Shown: positions 26,653 through 41,976, counted from the stretch's first letter. The stretch is 64,000 bases of DNA from Magnetospirillum aberrantis SpK (GCF_011022235.1 NZ_JAAIYP010000038.1:1-64000); one strand, 5' to 3'. Notes: a model not told the origin generated them from the sequence alone. Made by a program: numbers and translations.

Positions 26653-26953
26653 GTTCGATCTTGAACAGCGTGTCGAAGCAGGCCAGCACCAAAAGCTCGC
26701 GGACTTCCGAACGCGGCCGGCGCAACACCACGTCGGCGCCGACCCGTTCGGCACGGTCGCGCAAGGTCAGCAACATGCCAAGACCGGCGGAATCCATGTA
26801 ATCCAGCGCCGAAAGATCGACCGCGACGACACGGCGCTGACGGGCCAGAAGCTTGTCGATGACGTTGTCGAACACCTCGCGGTCGGCGAAGGTCAACTGG
26901 TCGCGCAACATCAAGGTGGGACCGGTCTCGTCGTCGGTTATCTCGTACTTCAC
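26645..26953 (-). CDS. STAS-domain anti-sigma-factor antagonist
   Basis: This 102-residue single STAS domain carries the serine motif LDYMDSAGLGMLL, expected to be phosphorylated by the ATPase and dephosphorylated by the PP2C part of the downstream protein, whose gene it overlaps. The GTG start at 26953 is preceded by a GAGGGGG site; an upstream in-frame start would run back into the MCP gene. The order MCP-PilZ, STAS, REC-HATPase-PP2C on one strand suggests a single operon linking chemotaxis-type input to a general output switch. Confidence 0.88.
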   Translation of the reverse strand: MKYEITDDETGPTLMLRDQLTFADREVFDNVIDKLLARQRRVVAVDLSALDYMDSAGLGMLLTLRDRAERVGADVVLRRPRSEVRELLVLACFDTLFKIEHG

Positions 26954-26963
26954 GTCATCCCCC

Positions 26964-28976
26964 TCAGGCCTTGGCGCCACGCGCGGCCAGGAATTCCTCG
27001 AGACGGGCCGACTGGGCCTCGTCCAGGTCGAAGCGCACATGGGTGTTCTGATCGGTCACCGCCACCACCGATCCGCGCCATGTGCCCAAGGTGGGCAATT
27101 CGGCGTCGAATTCCACACCCCGTGCCGCCTCGAGCGGCCGGTCCAGAACGCCGGTGCCGATCAGAGCGATTTCCTGCAACAGGCAGGGACGCTTTTCGTC
27201 GTTGATGTGCACGGTGGCGGCGATGTTGACCGTATGGCGGTGGTTATTGTGGCGGTTTTCGTCGGAACTGGCCCGAACGATATGGTCGATAGCCGCTTTC
27301 ATGGTACCCAGGCGTTCGCGGACGCTGGTGGCGGAGCCGCGTACTTCATGCGCCTTTTCGCCGGTTTCATCGGTGGAACGCGACACCTCGGCGATTTCGG
27401 CCGCAGCCTGCTGCGTGCCGCCAGCCGCCGTCTGGGCGGCGTGGGCGATTTCCTGGGTGGCGGAATTCTGTTGGTCCACCGAGCGTTTGATGTCGTCGGA
27501 AATGGTGGCGATCTGTTCGATGGTGCCGACAATGCCGCGAATGGCGGTGACCGCGTCATGCGTCGCCGCCTGGATCGAGGTGATCTGTCCGCCGATCTGT
27601 TCGGTGGCCTTGGCGGTCTGGTTGGCCAGCCCCTTGACCTCATTGGCGACCACCGCGAAGCCCTTGCCGGCCTCGCCGGCACGGGCCGCCTCGATGGTGG
27701 CGTTCAAGGCCAGAAGGTTGGTCTGGCCGGCGATGTTGTTGATCAGGCTGACCACCTCGCCCACGCTTTCGGCCGCCTTGGCCAATCCCTGGACGATGTC
27801 GCTGACCTTTTCCGCCTCTTTCTCGGCCTCGCCGGCGATGCGGGTGCTGGCACCGACCTGCCGGCTGATCTCCTGGACGCTGGAGGCCATCTGTTCGGCG
27901 GCGGCAGCCACCGAATCGACGCTGCCATTGGCCGATTCGGCCGCCGAGGCGGCGGCCTGGCTGCGCTCGCGCACATGTTCGACGGCGTTTTCCATGGCTC
28001 CGGCCGCGGCCAGCATGGTGTCGGCCTGGCCCATCACCGAACCGATGGCACCCGACACTTCCTCGTCGATAGCGTTGGTCAGCGCCAAAATCTCGGATTG
28101 CAGCTTGCGACGGTTGCGGCGGTGTTCGGTTTCCTGCTGGGCGGCGGCCTGACGCACCTTGTGGGCGTTCTCGCGGAACACCTCGACCGCGCTGGCCATG
28201 CGCCCGATCTCGTCGGTCCGACCGATTCCCGGCACCTGCACCGACAGGTCGCCTTCGGCCATGCGGGCAGTGGCATCGGTCATGCGGGCCAGCGGCTTGA
28301 CCATCTGGCGGTCCATCAGCAACAGGGTGATGACCACCAACGCCAGCGACAGCAGAGCAGAACTGCCCTGGATGATGGCCTGGCGCTGCACCAGGGCTTC
28401 CAGCCCTTCGCGCGCCTCCAGCAATTGGGTGGCGCTTTCCGCCACGGCGATCTGTTCCGCCTCGACCAGGGTTTCGGTCAGCGATTGCAGGCCGGCGGCG
28501 CTGGCTTCGAAATCGGCCTTGAGCTCGTGCCCCTGAGGGGCGCCCTGTTCGACATAGGCCCGCGCCATGACGATCCCGGCTTCGTAATAGGTGTCGAACG
28601 CCAGCTTGACCCCCTCCAGGGCCCGCATGGAATCCTCCAGCGCCAAGCCTTCCGCCAGGGAATAGGCGGTGGACTGGTGGTGTTCGAAGCTTTCCGCGAT
28701 GTCCTGAGCTTCCGCCAAACCGCTTTCCAGCCGTTCGGGCGTCCGCACCGCAGCCACGTCGGTCAGGATTCCTTGGACGCGGGCCACGTCAAGCTGAATG
28801 TTCTTGATCAGCTCGATCAGCGGGATGTGTTCCTGGGCCACCACCTCGGACACATGGGCCATGTCACCGGTCAGCCGGAACTGTTTCAACGCCACCAATC
28901 CGTTGACCGCCAGACTGGCAAGGCTGGTGACGAGGATGAGGGCGAAGGCAATAAAAAATTTTCGGCGGATCGTCAT
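26964..28976 (-). CDS. Methyl-accepting chemotaxis protein with C-terminal PilZ domain
   Basis: The 670-residue receptor has TM helices at about 8-30 and 190-215, a helical periplasmic bundle between them, HAMP, a full MCP signalling hairpin ([20 protein letters not shown]) and a C-terminal PilZ-like domain from about residue 575. MCP-PilZ receptors such as Tlp1 of Azospirillum brasilense tune chemotaxis by c-di-GMP. Here the RxxxR motif appears only in a loose form (NRHNNHRH) and the (D/N)xSxxG motif is replaced (QEIALIGTG), so c-di-GMP binding is doubtful. An Fnr-like site at 29045-29058 lies 69-82 bp upstream of the start. The gene heads the STAS/response-regulator operon. Confidence 0.92.
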   Translation of the reverse strand: MTIRRKFFIAFALILVTSLASLAVNGLVALKQFRLTGDMAHVSEVVAQEHIPLIELIKNIQLDVARVQGILTDVAAVRTPERLESGLAEAQDIAESFEHHQSTAYSLAEGLALEDSMRALEGVKLAFDTYYEAGIVMARAYVEQGAPQGHELKADFEASAAGLQSLTETLVEAEQIAVAESATQLLEAREGLEALVQRQAIIQGSSALLSLALVVITLLLMDRQMVKPLARMTDATARMAEGDLSVQVPGIGRTDEIGRMASAVEVFRENAHKVRQAAAQQETEHRRNRRKLQSEILALTNAIDEEVSGAIGSVMGQADTMLAAAGAMENAVEHVRERSQAAASAAESANGSVDSVAAAAEQMASSVQEISRQVGASTRIAGEAEKEAEKVSDIVQGLAKAAESVGEVVSLINNIAGQTNLLALNATIEAARAGEAGKGFAVVANEVKGLANQTAKATEQIGGQITSIQAATHDAVTAIRGIVGTIEQIATISDDIKRSVDQQNSATQEIAHAAQTAAGGTQQAAAEIAEVSRSTDETGEKAHEVRGSATSVRERLGTMKAAIDHIVRASSDENRHNNHRHTVNIAATVHINDEKRPCLLQEIALIGTGVLDRPLEAARGVEFDAELPTLGTWRGSVVAVTDQNTHVRFDLDEAQSARLEEFLAARGAKA

Positions 28977-29044
28977 CGATCACCCCTGATGTCAGCCGGG
29001 GCGAATCTTGACCCTTTCCGCGCTTTTGCGCAACTCCTCGGCAA

Positions 29045-29058
29045 TTGATTTCGATCAG
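29045..29058. promoter_or_regulatory. Fnr-like site upstream of the MCP-PilZ operon
   Basis: TTGATTTCGATCAG matches the Fnr consensus TTGAT-N4-ATCAA at nine of ten arm positions. It lies 69-82 bp upstream of the MCP start, a plausible position for oxygen-dependent activation. Confidence 0.45.
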
Positions 29059-29103
29059 GTTTTGCACTTTTGCCGGGGCGGCCGTGACACCACCCCGGCG
29101 ACT

Positions 29104-29547
29104 TCAGCGGGCGGCCACCACGTAGTGGCGCAAATTGTCCACTTCCATGTCCACCTGATCCAGACGGCTTTTGACCACGTCGCCGATGGTGACGATGCCG
29201 CAAAGACGGCCGTCGCCGTCCACCACGGGCAAGTGACGGATTCGCCGTGACGTCATGGTCTGCATCAGGCTCTCCACCGTATCGTCCTCGGTGCAGGTCA
29301 GCACCGTCGCCGTCATCAGGCCTCGTACCGGGCCCGACAGACAGACGGCTCCCCCTTGCCCGACACCCCGAACGATATCACGCTCGGACAGGATGCCGGC
29401 CAGCCGACCGTCCGCCTCGACCGCCACCAAGGCACCGATCCTGTGCTCGGCAAGAATGCGCGCAGCCTGGGCCACGTCGGAATCGGGCGAGATGGTCACC
29501 ACGCCGGCACCCCGCGCCTTGGCCTTGAGAATGGTTTTGACCAGCAT
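29104..29547 (-). CDS. CBS-pair domain protein
   Basis: The 147-residue product is two CBS motifs in tandem (about 15-65 and 80-135; AARILAEHRIGALVAVEADGRLAGILSERDIVR and RHLPVVDGDGRLCGIVTIGDVVK are the two cores). Such stand-alone CBS pairs bind adenosine nucleotides and regulate partner proteins. The start at 29547 is preceded by GGAGG; a longer reading frame upstream is not supported. It is transcribed away from the unknown gene at 29761. No partner is evident from the neighbourhood. Confidence 0.9.
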   Translation of the reverse strand: MLVKTILKAKARGAGVVTISPDSDVAQAARILAEHRIGALVAVEADGRLAGILSERDIVRGVGQGGAVCLSGPVRGLMTATVLTCTEDDTVESLMQTMTSRRIRHLPVVDGDGRLCGIVTIGDVVKSRLDQVDMEVDNLRHYVVAAR

Positions 29548-29760
29548 GTCGTCTTCCTCCACTCGGTCTTCGGGGAGGGGGCGAGCCCCCGCCTCGCTCC
29601 TTTGAGATAAGGGGAACCGCAAAGGCAACTTCAAGGACAACGACCGATCGGCATAGGCGGCACACCCCACGACGAACCACTGTAAACATATGATAAACAC
29701 CGTATTTTTCCGGCTCCTTGTGCAAGAGGCTCTTGAAATCCATCTATCGAAAGTAAGAGA

Positions 29761-30606
29761 ATGGACGACGCGCAGAAGCGCGTAGAGGCTTTCGGCTTAC
29801 TGACAAGAAGGGTCACGGCCATGGTCGACGAGGTTGCACCAGCCGCACGGGCGCATTCCGCGGGACTTGCCCAACAGGAACGCCAGTTGGCCGAACGGCC
29901 GACGATCGCAGAAATCTACATGCGGGCCATGACCGATGCGGTGACGCTGTCGGCGCAGGCCCGTCAGGTCATGCAACAGATCGACAGCCGCCAGACGGTG
30001 GCGGAAGCGTGGTTGCAGCACCTGACCGACCCACCCGACCTGACGGCAGGCCAGACCCAGGGCACCACCAACGGCGAAGGCAGCGAACAGCGCGCCGCCG
30101 AGATTCAGGCCGCCATGCGCCAAAGCCTGAACCGCGCCACCTCGAACCTGTCGTGGTTGTTCGACGCCATGAGCCCGCCCAAGGTGGACATCGACGAGGT
30201 CGCCCGCGCCCTGGCAAAGCGCATGGCCGCCGACAATGTCGGCGTCAGGCCGCCCAAGGACCAAGTGGTCGCCGAGGCCGAGCAAGCCGGCAAGAGTGCC
30301 GTCATGTATGTGGAAAACCTGAGCGTCACCACCGGCCAGGGCACCACCACCGCCAACGTCGATCGCGTCACCTTGACCACCGTCGACCCGTCGCTGCTTC
30401 AAGGCACCGCCGAAGGCGAGCGCCCGTTGGTTCTGGACGTCGGCGGCGAGGCCAAGAAAATCCCCGAATCCATGCTGTTGCCCGGCGAACGCAAAGCCAA
30501 GGAAGCCGCCGAACCACAGGCCCTGGTGGTGGTGCGTCAGGGTGGCAGCACGCTGCCCGAGGGAACGCTGCACGTCAAACTGGACCTGCTGGTGCCCATC
30601 GGCTGA
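29761..30606 (+). CDS. Protein of unknown function
   Basis: I do not recognise this 281-residue protein. It is hydrophilic with no signal or membrane segment. The N-terminal half is helical and rich in Ala/Gln (residues 1-160). The C-terminal half contains short beta segments and a Thr-rich stretch (VTTGQGTTTANVDRVTLTT). An internal ATG at 29821, preceded by AAGGGTC, is an alternative start. It is monocistronic and followed by a terminator. Confidence 0.65.
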   Translation: MDDAQKRVEAFGLLTRRVTAMVDEVAPAARAHSAGLAQQERQLAERPTIAEIYMRAMTDAVTLSAQARQVMQQIDSRQTVAEAWLQHLTDPPDLTAGQTQGTTNGEGSEQRAAEIQAAMRQSLNRATSNLSWLFDAMSPPKVDIDEVARALAKRMAADNVGVRPPKDQVVAEAEQAGKSAVMYVENLSVTTGQGTTTANVDRVTLTTVDPSLLQGTAEGERPLVLDVGGEAKKIPESMLLPGERKAKEAAEPQALVVVRQGGSTLPEGTLHVKLDLLVPIG

Positions 30607-30621
30607 CGGCCGGCGAAACGC

Positions 30622-30656
30622 GAAAGGCGGGCTCCACACGGGACCCGCCTTTTTCA
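30622..30656 (+). terminator. Rho-independent terminator
   Basis: The stem AGGCGGG/CCCGCCT (30625-30631 and 30644-30650), with a 12-base loop, is followed by TTTTT. It lies 16 bp after the unknown gene and before greA, which is convergent. Confidence 0.7.
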
Positions 30657-30675
30657 TGCGCGCGGACCTGCCGGC

Positions 30676-31149
30676 TCAGCCGAACTTGACGTCCACCACT
30701 TCATAGGATTTGGAACCGCCCGGCGTGGTGACCTCGACGGTGTCGCCGATATGCTTGCCGATCAGGGCGCGGGCCAGCGGCGAATGCACGCTCATGCGGC
30801 CCGCCTTGATGTCGGCCTCATGGGCGCCGACGATGGTGTAGACCACTTCGTCGTCGGAATCCTCGTCGGCCAGGGTGACGGTGGCGCCGAAGCGCACCTG
30901 ATCGCCCGAAAGCTGACTGGCGTCGATGACCTGGGCCCGCGAGATGATGTCCTCAAGCTCGGCCACCCGGCCTTCGATGAAGGACTGACGCTCACGCGCG
31001 GCGTGATATTCGGCGTTTTCCGAAAGGTCACCATGCTCGCGCGCTTCGGCGATGGCCTTGATGACCGCCGGCCGTTCGACCGACTTCAAATTCCGCAATT
31101 CCTCCTCCAGCTGAGCCAAGCCCGCCGGAGTCATCGGGATCTTTTCCAT
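30676..31149 (-). CDS. greA: Transcription elongation factor GreA
   Basis: GreA rescues backtracked RNA polymerase by stimulating transcript cleavage. The 157-residue product has the N-terminal coiled coil with the acidic tip loop ([18 protein letters not shown]) and the C-terminal FKBP-like domain ([18 protein letters not shown]). The length is typical. The start at 31149 gives the normal N-terminus [18 protein letters not shown]. It follows carB on the same strand, a common arrangement in Alphaproteobacteria, but with 188 bp between them that contain a large hairpin. Confidence 0.96.
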   Translation of the reverse strand: MEKIPMTPAGLAQLEEELRNLKSVERPAVIKAIAEAREHGDLSENAEYHAARERQSFIEGRVAELEDIISRAQVIDASQLSGDQVRFGATVTLADEDSDDEVVYTIVGAHEADIKAGRMSVHSPLARALIGKHIGDTVEVTTPGGSKSYEVVDVKFG

Positions 31150-31217
31150 ACCTCGAAAGCCCCAACCGTTTGAAGCGGAAGGCCGCGTCGGTAGCGCCGA
31201 CGCGGCCCCTTCCCCCC

Positions 31218-31274
31218 CCGCATCGCGGCTGGGGAATTGGCCTGCGACAGGCAAATTCCCCAGCCGCGATGCGG
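31218..31274. repeat. Large near-perfect palindrome between greA and carB
   Basis: A 21-base arm (31218-31238) is exactly repeated in inverse at 31254-31274, and the interior adds GCCTG-CGA-CAGGC. This gives a hairpin of about 57 bases with one mismatch. No T-run follows on either strand, so it is not a normal terminator. It would sit in the greA leader if transcription reads through from carB. A smaller hairpin (GGGTGCCGT/ACGGCACCC, 31304-31325) lies just after the carB stop. Confidence 0.8.
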
Positions 31275-31337
31275 CATTGAAGAACAGCGGCCCGCTTGTC
31301 CGCGGGTGCCGTCTGAACGGCACCCACAGGCAGGACG

Positions 31338-34592
<3,255 letters not shown>

Positions 34593-34626
34593 GGCGGCGG
34601 CTTCTTCCCGAGGAATTCTTCAATCA

Positions 34627-34706
34627 GACACGGATCGACACGGATAAACACGGATGAGAATTGAGACTTTCCCGTTCATCCGTGTTTATCCGCGTCCATC
34701 CGTGTC
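34627..34706. repeat. Inverted repeat of CACGGAT units between carA and carB
   Basis: Three CACGGAT units spaced 10 bases apart (34627-34659) are mirrored by three ATCCGTG units (34676-34706). The arms agree at about 29 of 31 positions. The spacer between carA and carB thus forms a long hairpin. Similar CACGGAT-rich intergenic repeats are, as I remember, widespread in GC-rich bacteria. The element may be a mobile or REP-like repeat and could reduce read-through from carA to carB. Confidence 0.75.
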
Positions 34707-34727
34707 ACTCAAATCAAACGGCGCGTC

Positions 34728-35912
<1,185 letters not shown>

Positions 35913-36063
35913 GTCAGTCCTTTTTATTAGCGCACCCGGGCGGGCGGGTGCGGTGAGAAGATAGCACCAGGCCGCACACGGGCGCGAGGACTCGCTTTCA
36001 GGGGGCGACGTCCTCCGGCGGGACCCATCCGGGTCCGGGTGGCGGCAGGTAAATTTCCGGCCT

Positions 36064-36090
36064 TCTATAGAAATCCCGCCGCCCTGTCAA
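36064..36090 (-). promoter_or_regulatory. Candidate sigma-70 promoter for carA
   Basis: On the minus strand TTGACA (36090-36085) is followed after 15 bases by TATAGA (36069-36064). The match to both boxes is good, although the spacer is short. It would give a leader of about 145 bases ahead of carA. Confidence 0.5.
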
Positions 36091-36150
36091 GCCCCGCCGG
36101 CATTTTAGCAAAAGCTTTGTTTTTCAAGGCACTATACTGCAAGAGAGTCT

Positions 36151-36179
36151 TTGCCTTTGACTGTGTTTTCCGCTAGCCT
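36151..36179 (+). promoter_or_regulatory. Candidate sigma-70 promoter for the yqeY-like/dnaG genes
   Basis: TTGCCT (36151-36156), a 17-base spacer and TAGCCT (36174-36179) lie 47 bp upstream of the start at 36226. The boxes are moderate matches with ideal spacing. Confidence 0.4.
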
Positions 36180-36225
36180 GGGCGCTTTCCCGTGGGGGAA
36201 TTGACGCGCACACCGGGGAGGCCCC

Positions 36226-36684
36226 ATGCTGCGCCCGCAGCTTAACGAAAAGTTGAAAACCGCCATGCTGGCCAAAGACGCCCGCATGGTTTCCACCATT
36301 CGTCTGATCTTGGCCGCGCTCAAGGACCGCGACATCGCCGCGCGCACGCGCGGCGTCATGGACGGCATCAGCGACGACGAAATCCTGTCCATGCTGCAAA
36401 GCATGATCAAACAGCGTCGCGAATCCATCTCCCTTTACGAACAGGGTGGCCGGCTGGAGCTGGCGCAGCAGGAACAGGACGAAATCTCGATCATCGAGAC
36501 CTTCCTGCCGCAGCAGATGAGCGAGGCCGAAACGCTGGAAGCGGTGCGCGCGGCGATCGCCGAGATCGGCGCCGGCGGCATCAAGGACATGGGCAAGGTC
36601 ATGGCGGCGCTGAAAGAGCGTTTCGCCGGCCGCATGGACTTCACCAAGGCCAGCGCGGCGACCAAGAAGGAGTTGGGGGCCTGA
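36226..36684 (+). CDS. GatB/YqeY domain protein
   Basis: This 152-residue protein of the YqeY family shares the helical tail domain of the amidotransferase subunit GatB. It may take part in tRNA-dependent amidation, but the stand-alone form has no settled function. The family segments MLAKDARMVSTIRLILAALK and LPQQMSEAE are present. It stands 26 bp ahead of dnaG, an order (yqeY, dnaG, rpoD) common in Alphaproteobacteria. Confidence 0.93.
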   Translation: MLRPQLNEKLKTAMLAKDARMVSTIRLILAALKDRDIAARTRGVMDGISDDEILSMLQSMIKQRRESISLYEQGGRLELAQQEQDEISIIETFLPQQMSEAETLEAVRAAIAEIGAGGIKDMGKVMAALKERFAGRMDFTKASAATKKELGA

Positions 36685-36710
36685 CCCCCGCTTTGGGCTA
36701 GGCGCCGGCC

Positions 36711-38567
36711 ATGGCGTTTCCGCCCGAATTCCTGGACGAGCTTCGCGCCCGCGTCAGCTTGCCCGGCATCATTTCGCGCCGGGTCAAGCTGACCAAGCGC
36801 GGCCGGGAATATTCCGGGCTGTGCCCGTTCCACAACGAAAAAAGCCCCAGCTTCACCGTCAACGAAGACAAGGGCTTCTTCCACTGCTTCGGCTGCGGCG
36901 CGCACGGCGACGCCATCAGCTTCGAAATGCGGGCCAACCATCTTGGCTTCACCGAAGCGGTGGAGAAGCTGGCCCAGGAACTGGGCCTCGAGGTTCCCAA
37001 GGCCAGCCCGGAGGAACGCCGGCGCGAGGCCCAGCGCGCCTCCCTGCACGACGCCATGGAGGCGGCCTGCCGCTTTTACGAGGCCCAACTGCGCTCGACC
37101 ACCGGGCGCGAGGGGCTGGCATATCTGCGCGGACGCGGCCTGTCGGAAGAGACCATCGCCCGCTTCCGCCTGGGCTGGGCCCCCGACTCGCGCGAGGCCA
37201 CCAAGAAAGCCATCATGAGCGAGGCCTGCCCGGAAAGCCTGTTGCTGGAGGCTGGCCTGCTCAAGAAGCCGGAAGGCGGCGGCGCCAGCTTCGACTTCTT
37301 CCGTGGCCGGGTCACCTTTCCCGTCACCGACCGGCGCGGCCGGGTGGTGGCGTTCGGCGCCCGCACGCTGGGCGACGGCCAACCCAAATACCTGAACTCG
37401 CCCGATACGCCGCTGTTCCACAAGGGCTCCATGCTCTATGGCTTGGCCCATGCTCGCGAGACCGCGCGAGACCGCAACCTGGCGCTGGCGGTCGAAGGCT
37501 ACATGGACGTCATCGCGCTGCATCAGGCCGGCTTCACCTATGCGGTGGCGCCATTGGGCACGGCCTTGACCGAAGGACAGATCGAGGAATTGTGGCGCCT
37601 CGCCGACGAACCCGTCCTGTGCTTCGACGGCGACGCCGCCGGCCAACGGGCCATGACGCGGGCCGCCGAACGCGGCCTGCCCATCCTGAAGCCGGGAAAG
37701 TCGCTGCGTTTCGCCACCCTGCCCCATCCCGAGGACCCGGATTCGCTGATCAAGGCCAAGGGGCCCGAGGCCATGCAGGCCGTCCTGAACGCCGCCCGGC
37801 CATTGTTCGACGTGGTCTGGGAACTGTCGACCCGCGAGCGGCAGCTCGACACCCCCGAACGCCGCGCCGCCCTTGAACAGGAGCTCAAGGACAAAGCCTT
37901 CGCCATCACCGACGAAACGGTTCGCTATCAATATCTGTCGGCTTTCCGCGAACGCATGAGGACGGCGTTCCGGCCGCAATGGCAACCCCGCTCGCAAGGC
38001 GGCGGCTTTGGCGGCGGCAAGCGCCTTGAAATCAGACGCCGCCCTGGCGACCCGCCCTTGCGCGCCCCCGACGGACGCCTGCCCGGCGCCGGCCGGCCGC
38101 TGCCGCCCGCCTCGCCACGGGTGCGTCAGGAGCGGTTGTTGCTGACCCTTCTGGTGGTGCATCCACCCTTGGTGGAAAACGTGGCCGAACGGTTGGGGGA
38201 AACCACTTTCACCGATTCCGAGCTTGACAAGCTGAGACGCGGGATTCTAAAGCACCTCGATATTGCCCGCGACCTTGACTCGCCGTCATTGCAGGGCCAT
38301 CTAAGGTCGGACGGGCACACCCAAGTGCTGGACTCATTGCTGGATGCGAATGCATATAAGATCGCCCGGCCCGATGCGATCCACGAGGCCAGAACACTTT
38401 GGGACCATATTTTCACTCTTTACACCCGTAAGGAAATCCAAACCGACGTGGCACACGCCGTCGAGAGCTTCGCGCGGGACCCGTCGGAAGCGAACTTCAA
38501 TTACCTCGCGGCCTTGCTGAGCAGCCGCGGGAAACGACTGAACCAGGACGACGGGCGCGACCCCTGA
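36711..38567 (+). CDS. dnaG: DNA primase
   Basis: DnaG makes RNA primers for chromosome replication. The 618-residue product has the CHC2 zinc-binding domain (Cys38, His41, Cys59, Cys62), the catalytic core and TOPRIM motifs ([12 protein letters not shown] with the Glu, [12 protein letters not shown] with the DxD pair) and a C-terminal helicase-interaction region after a Gly/Arg/Pro-rich linker near residue 420-470. The length is normal. It lies between the yqeY-like gene and rpoD in the classic macromolecular-synthesis neighbourhood. Confidence 0.98.
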   Translation: MAFPPEFLDELRARVSLPGIISRRVKLTKRGREYSGLCPFHNEKSPSFTVNEDKGFFHCFGCGAHGDAISFEMRANHLGFTEAVEKLAQELGLEVPKASPEERRREAQRASLHDAMEAACRFYEAQLRSTTGREGLAYLRGRGLSEETIARFRLGWAPDSREATKKAIMSEACPESLLLEAGLLKKPEGGGASFDFFRGRVTFPVTDRRGRVVAFGARTLGDGQPKYLNSPDTPLFHKGSMLYGLAHARETARDRNLALAVEGYMDVIALHQAGFTYAVAPLGTALTEGQIEELWRLADEPVLCFDGDAAGQRAMTRAAERGLPILKPGKSLRFATLPHPEDPDSLIKAKGPEAMQAVLNAARPLFDVVWELSTRERQLDTPERRAALEQELKDKAFAITDETVRYQYLSAFRERMRTAFRPQWQPRSQGGGFGGGKRLEIRRRPGDPPLRAPDGRLPGAGRPLPPASPRVRQERLLLTLLVVHPPLVENVAERLGETTFTDSELDKLRRGILKHLDIARDLDSPSLQGHLRSDGHTQVLDSLLDANAYKIARPDAIHEARTLWDHIFTLYTRKEIQTDVAHAVESFARDPSEANFNYLAALLSSRGKRLNQDDGRDP

Positions 38568-38671
38568 CGGGAGACGCCGCGTTTTCTTTTTTGGACCAAG
38601 GGCGGTCGGAACCACGTTCCAGGGGGGAACGCGGCGCCGGCCCAGGCAAGTATCCCAGGAGCGGTGGTTTA

Positions 38672-40696
<2,025 letters not shown>

Positions 40697-40712
40697 ACGC
40701 AATTGCGCTATC

Positions 40713-40748
40713 AAAAGCCCCCGCCCGTGTTGCGAGCGGGGGCTTTTC
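40713..40748 (+). terminator. Rho-independent terminator of rpoD
   Basis: The stem AAAAGCCCCCGC (40713-40724) and GCGGGGGCTTTT (40736-40747) has a T-run at its base. It lies 17 bp after the rpoD stop and just before the tRNA. Confidence 0.92.
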
Positions 40749-40758
40749 GTCTTCGGTG

Positions 40759-40834
40759 GGGCCTGTAGCTCAATGGTTAGAGCCGGCCGCTCATAACGGC
40801 TTGGTTGGGGGTTCGAGTCCCTCCGGGCCCACCA
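40759..40834 (+). tRNA. tRNA-Ile (CAU anticodon, lysidine-modified type)
   Basis: The 76-base cloverleaf has acceptor GGGCCTG/CGGGCCC, an A discriminator and an encoded CCA. The anticodon loop is CTCATAA, giving CAU. The flanking CTCATAA...CTTGGT context matches tRNA-Ile2 (E. coli ileX type), which is read as Ile AUA after lysidine modification, rather than elongator or initiator tRNA-Met. The accessory region begins immediately after its 3' end, so this tRNA may be the attachment site of an integrated element. Confidence 0.93.
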
Positions 40835-40879
40835 ATTTTTTCAATGAGTTAGCGCGCAGTGCTGCTTGGGGCGAACCCG

Positions 40880-40900
40880 GCTGTAAGTGAGCTGTAAGTG
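40880..40900 (+). repeat. Tandem GCTGTAAGTG direct repeat just past the tRNA
   Basis: GCTGTAAGTG occurs at 40880-40889 and again at 40891-40900, an 11-base periodicity. Short direct repeats beside a tRNA attachment site are often arm-type binding sites of an integrase or excisionase. The 175 bp between the tRNA and the first accessory gene hold no other recognisable feature. Confidence 0.45.
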
Positions 40901-41009
40901 CAGCGTTGCTCCGCGAACCCTTGCGGAGCGCGGCGAAGCGGGCTGTATCCACACGCAGAACCTCGGCAGAATGGTCATGACGCCACATGACCGCGCTGGA
41001 GGAAGACCG

Positions 41010-41909
41010 ATGCCTGCCCACCACCGGGAGCCCGTTGACATTCCGATGCCTGACGCCTTCATCAAGGCGGCCAGCACCATAAAGGCGGAGATGCTTGCCG
41101 AGAAGCCGCACGCTTTCCTGTTCGACCACCGTGAGCAGCGGGCGGGCGTCATTGACCGGCTGCTGCAATCCACGGAGGTGGCGTTTCATGCGGAGAAGGC
41201 CCTGCGGCTCACCGGAGGACTGGAGGTTCTCTGTACCCTGGCAGAGGCGGCGATGCATTTGCCGGAAAATTTGGCGACCACCGATGCCCGCCCCCCTTCC
41301 GAAAAGCGTCAATACCTCGAAGCTCTCCAAAACCAAGTCAACGGCATTATCGTCTTGCTCGATCAGGACCGGCCATGTGGATCGGAACTGGAGATCAGCA
41401 AGCCGACCTCTGGGCAATGGCCGCCCCACCCATTCTACCGTGATAGCCTGCTGGAGGGCCTCGTTACGGAACCGTTCCGACTGGGCCGCCACCTGGAATT
41501 CACCGGGCGCGGCGGAGCGACATGCGCAGAGGCCAAGGCGAGATTACCCCTGTCCCGCCTGCATCGTCTGCTGGGCTTGGTCGAAAAGTCACTTGCCCGA
41601 GCCATCCCCGCTACGGAAGCAGAGACGAACCTGAATAAGGGTAATGGGGCGCTCCGGATCGCGATCTATGCCCTGAACGATTCCCTCGGCAAGCATACCG
41701 CTCTGTTTGCGCAAAACCCACGCCGCGTGAGCCGAAACGGACTCATTGCCGCCTTCATCAAGGCAGCCTGCCCAGACCAGTTTGCCTTCAATGCCATGCC
41801 CCTGACCCAGAAGGAAGTAAGCGACATCCTCAAGGACCGAGAGCGCCGTGAAGGCACAAGTCAATCGGCGAAACGGGCGCAAAAGGAGAAATCTGGGCCG
41901 ATATCTTAG
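41010..41909 (+). CDS. Unknown protein, first gene of the accessory operon
   Basis: I do not recognise this 299-residue protein. It is mostly helical, without signal or membrane segments, and ends in a basic tail (KRAQKEKSG). The start at 41010 is chosen for its strong site GGAGGAAG seven bases upstream; earlier in-frame ATGs at 40971 and 40977 lack one. It opens a run of five co-oriented genes in the putative integrated element. Confidence 0.6.
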   Translation: MPAHHREPVDIPMPDAFIKAASTIKAEMLAEKPHAFLFDHREQRAGVIDRLLQSTEVAFHAEKALRLTGGLEVLCTLAEAAMHLPENLATTDARPPSEKRQYLEALQNQVNGIIVLLDQDRPCGSELEISKPTSGQWPPHPFYRDSLLEGLVTEPFRLGRHLEFTGRGGATCAEAKARLPLSRLHRLLGLVEKSLARAIPATEAETNLNKGNGALRIAIYALNDSLGKHTALFAQNPRRVSRNGLIAAFIKAACPDQFAFNAMPLTQKEVSDILKDRERREGTSQSAKRAQKEKSGPIS

Positions 41910-41976
41910 CCTTCAGGGGTGGCGGATGCTTTCCCCCGACCGGTCCCGAACCGGTTTGAACAGAAGGAAAGCATCC

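Larger units (their letters stand above)
35913..36225. other. Divergent intergenic region carA / yqeY-like gene
   Basis: This 313-bp stretch holds no gene. It contains a candidate promoter for each side (listed separately), a CGCACCCG/CGGGTGCG hairpin at 35931-35952 in the carA leader close to its ribosome site, and GC-rich complementary runs near 36020-36040 that could fold in the leader RNA. Leader structure could contribute to carA control, but no known attenuator is recognisable. Confidence 0.5.

Noticed and set aside
40759-40834. tRNA-Met for the CAU anticodon
   Set aside because: The CTCATAA loop and CTTGGT context match tRNA-Ile2; elongator and initiator Met tRNAs differ in the anticodon stem.
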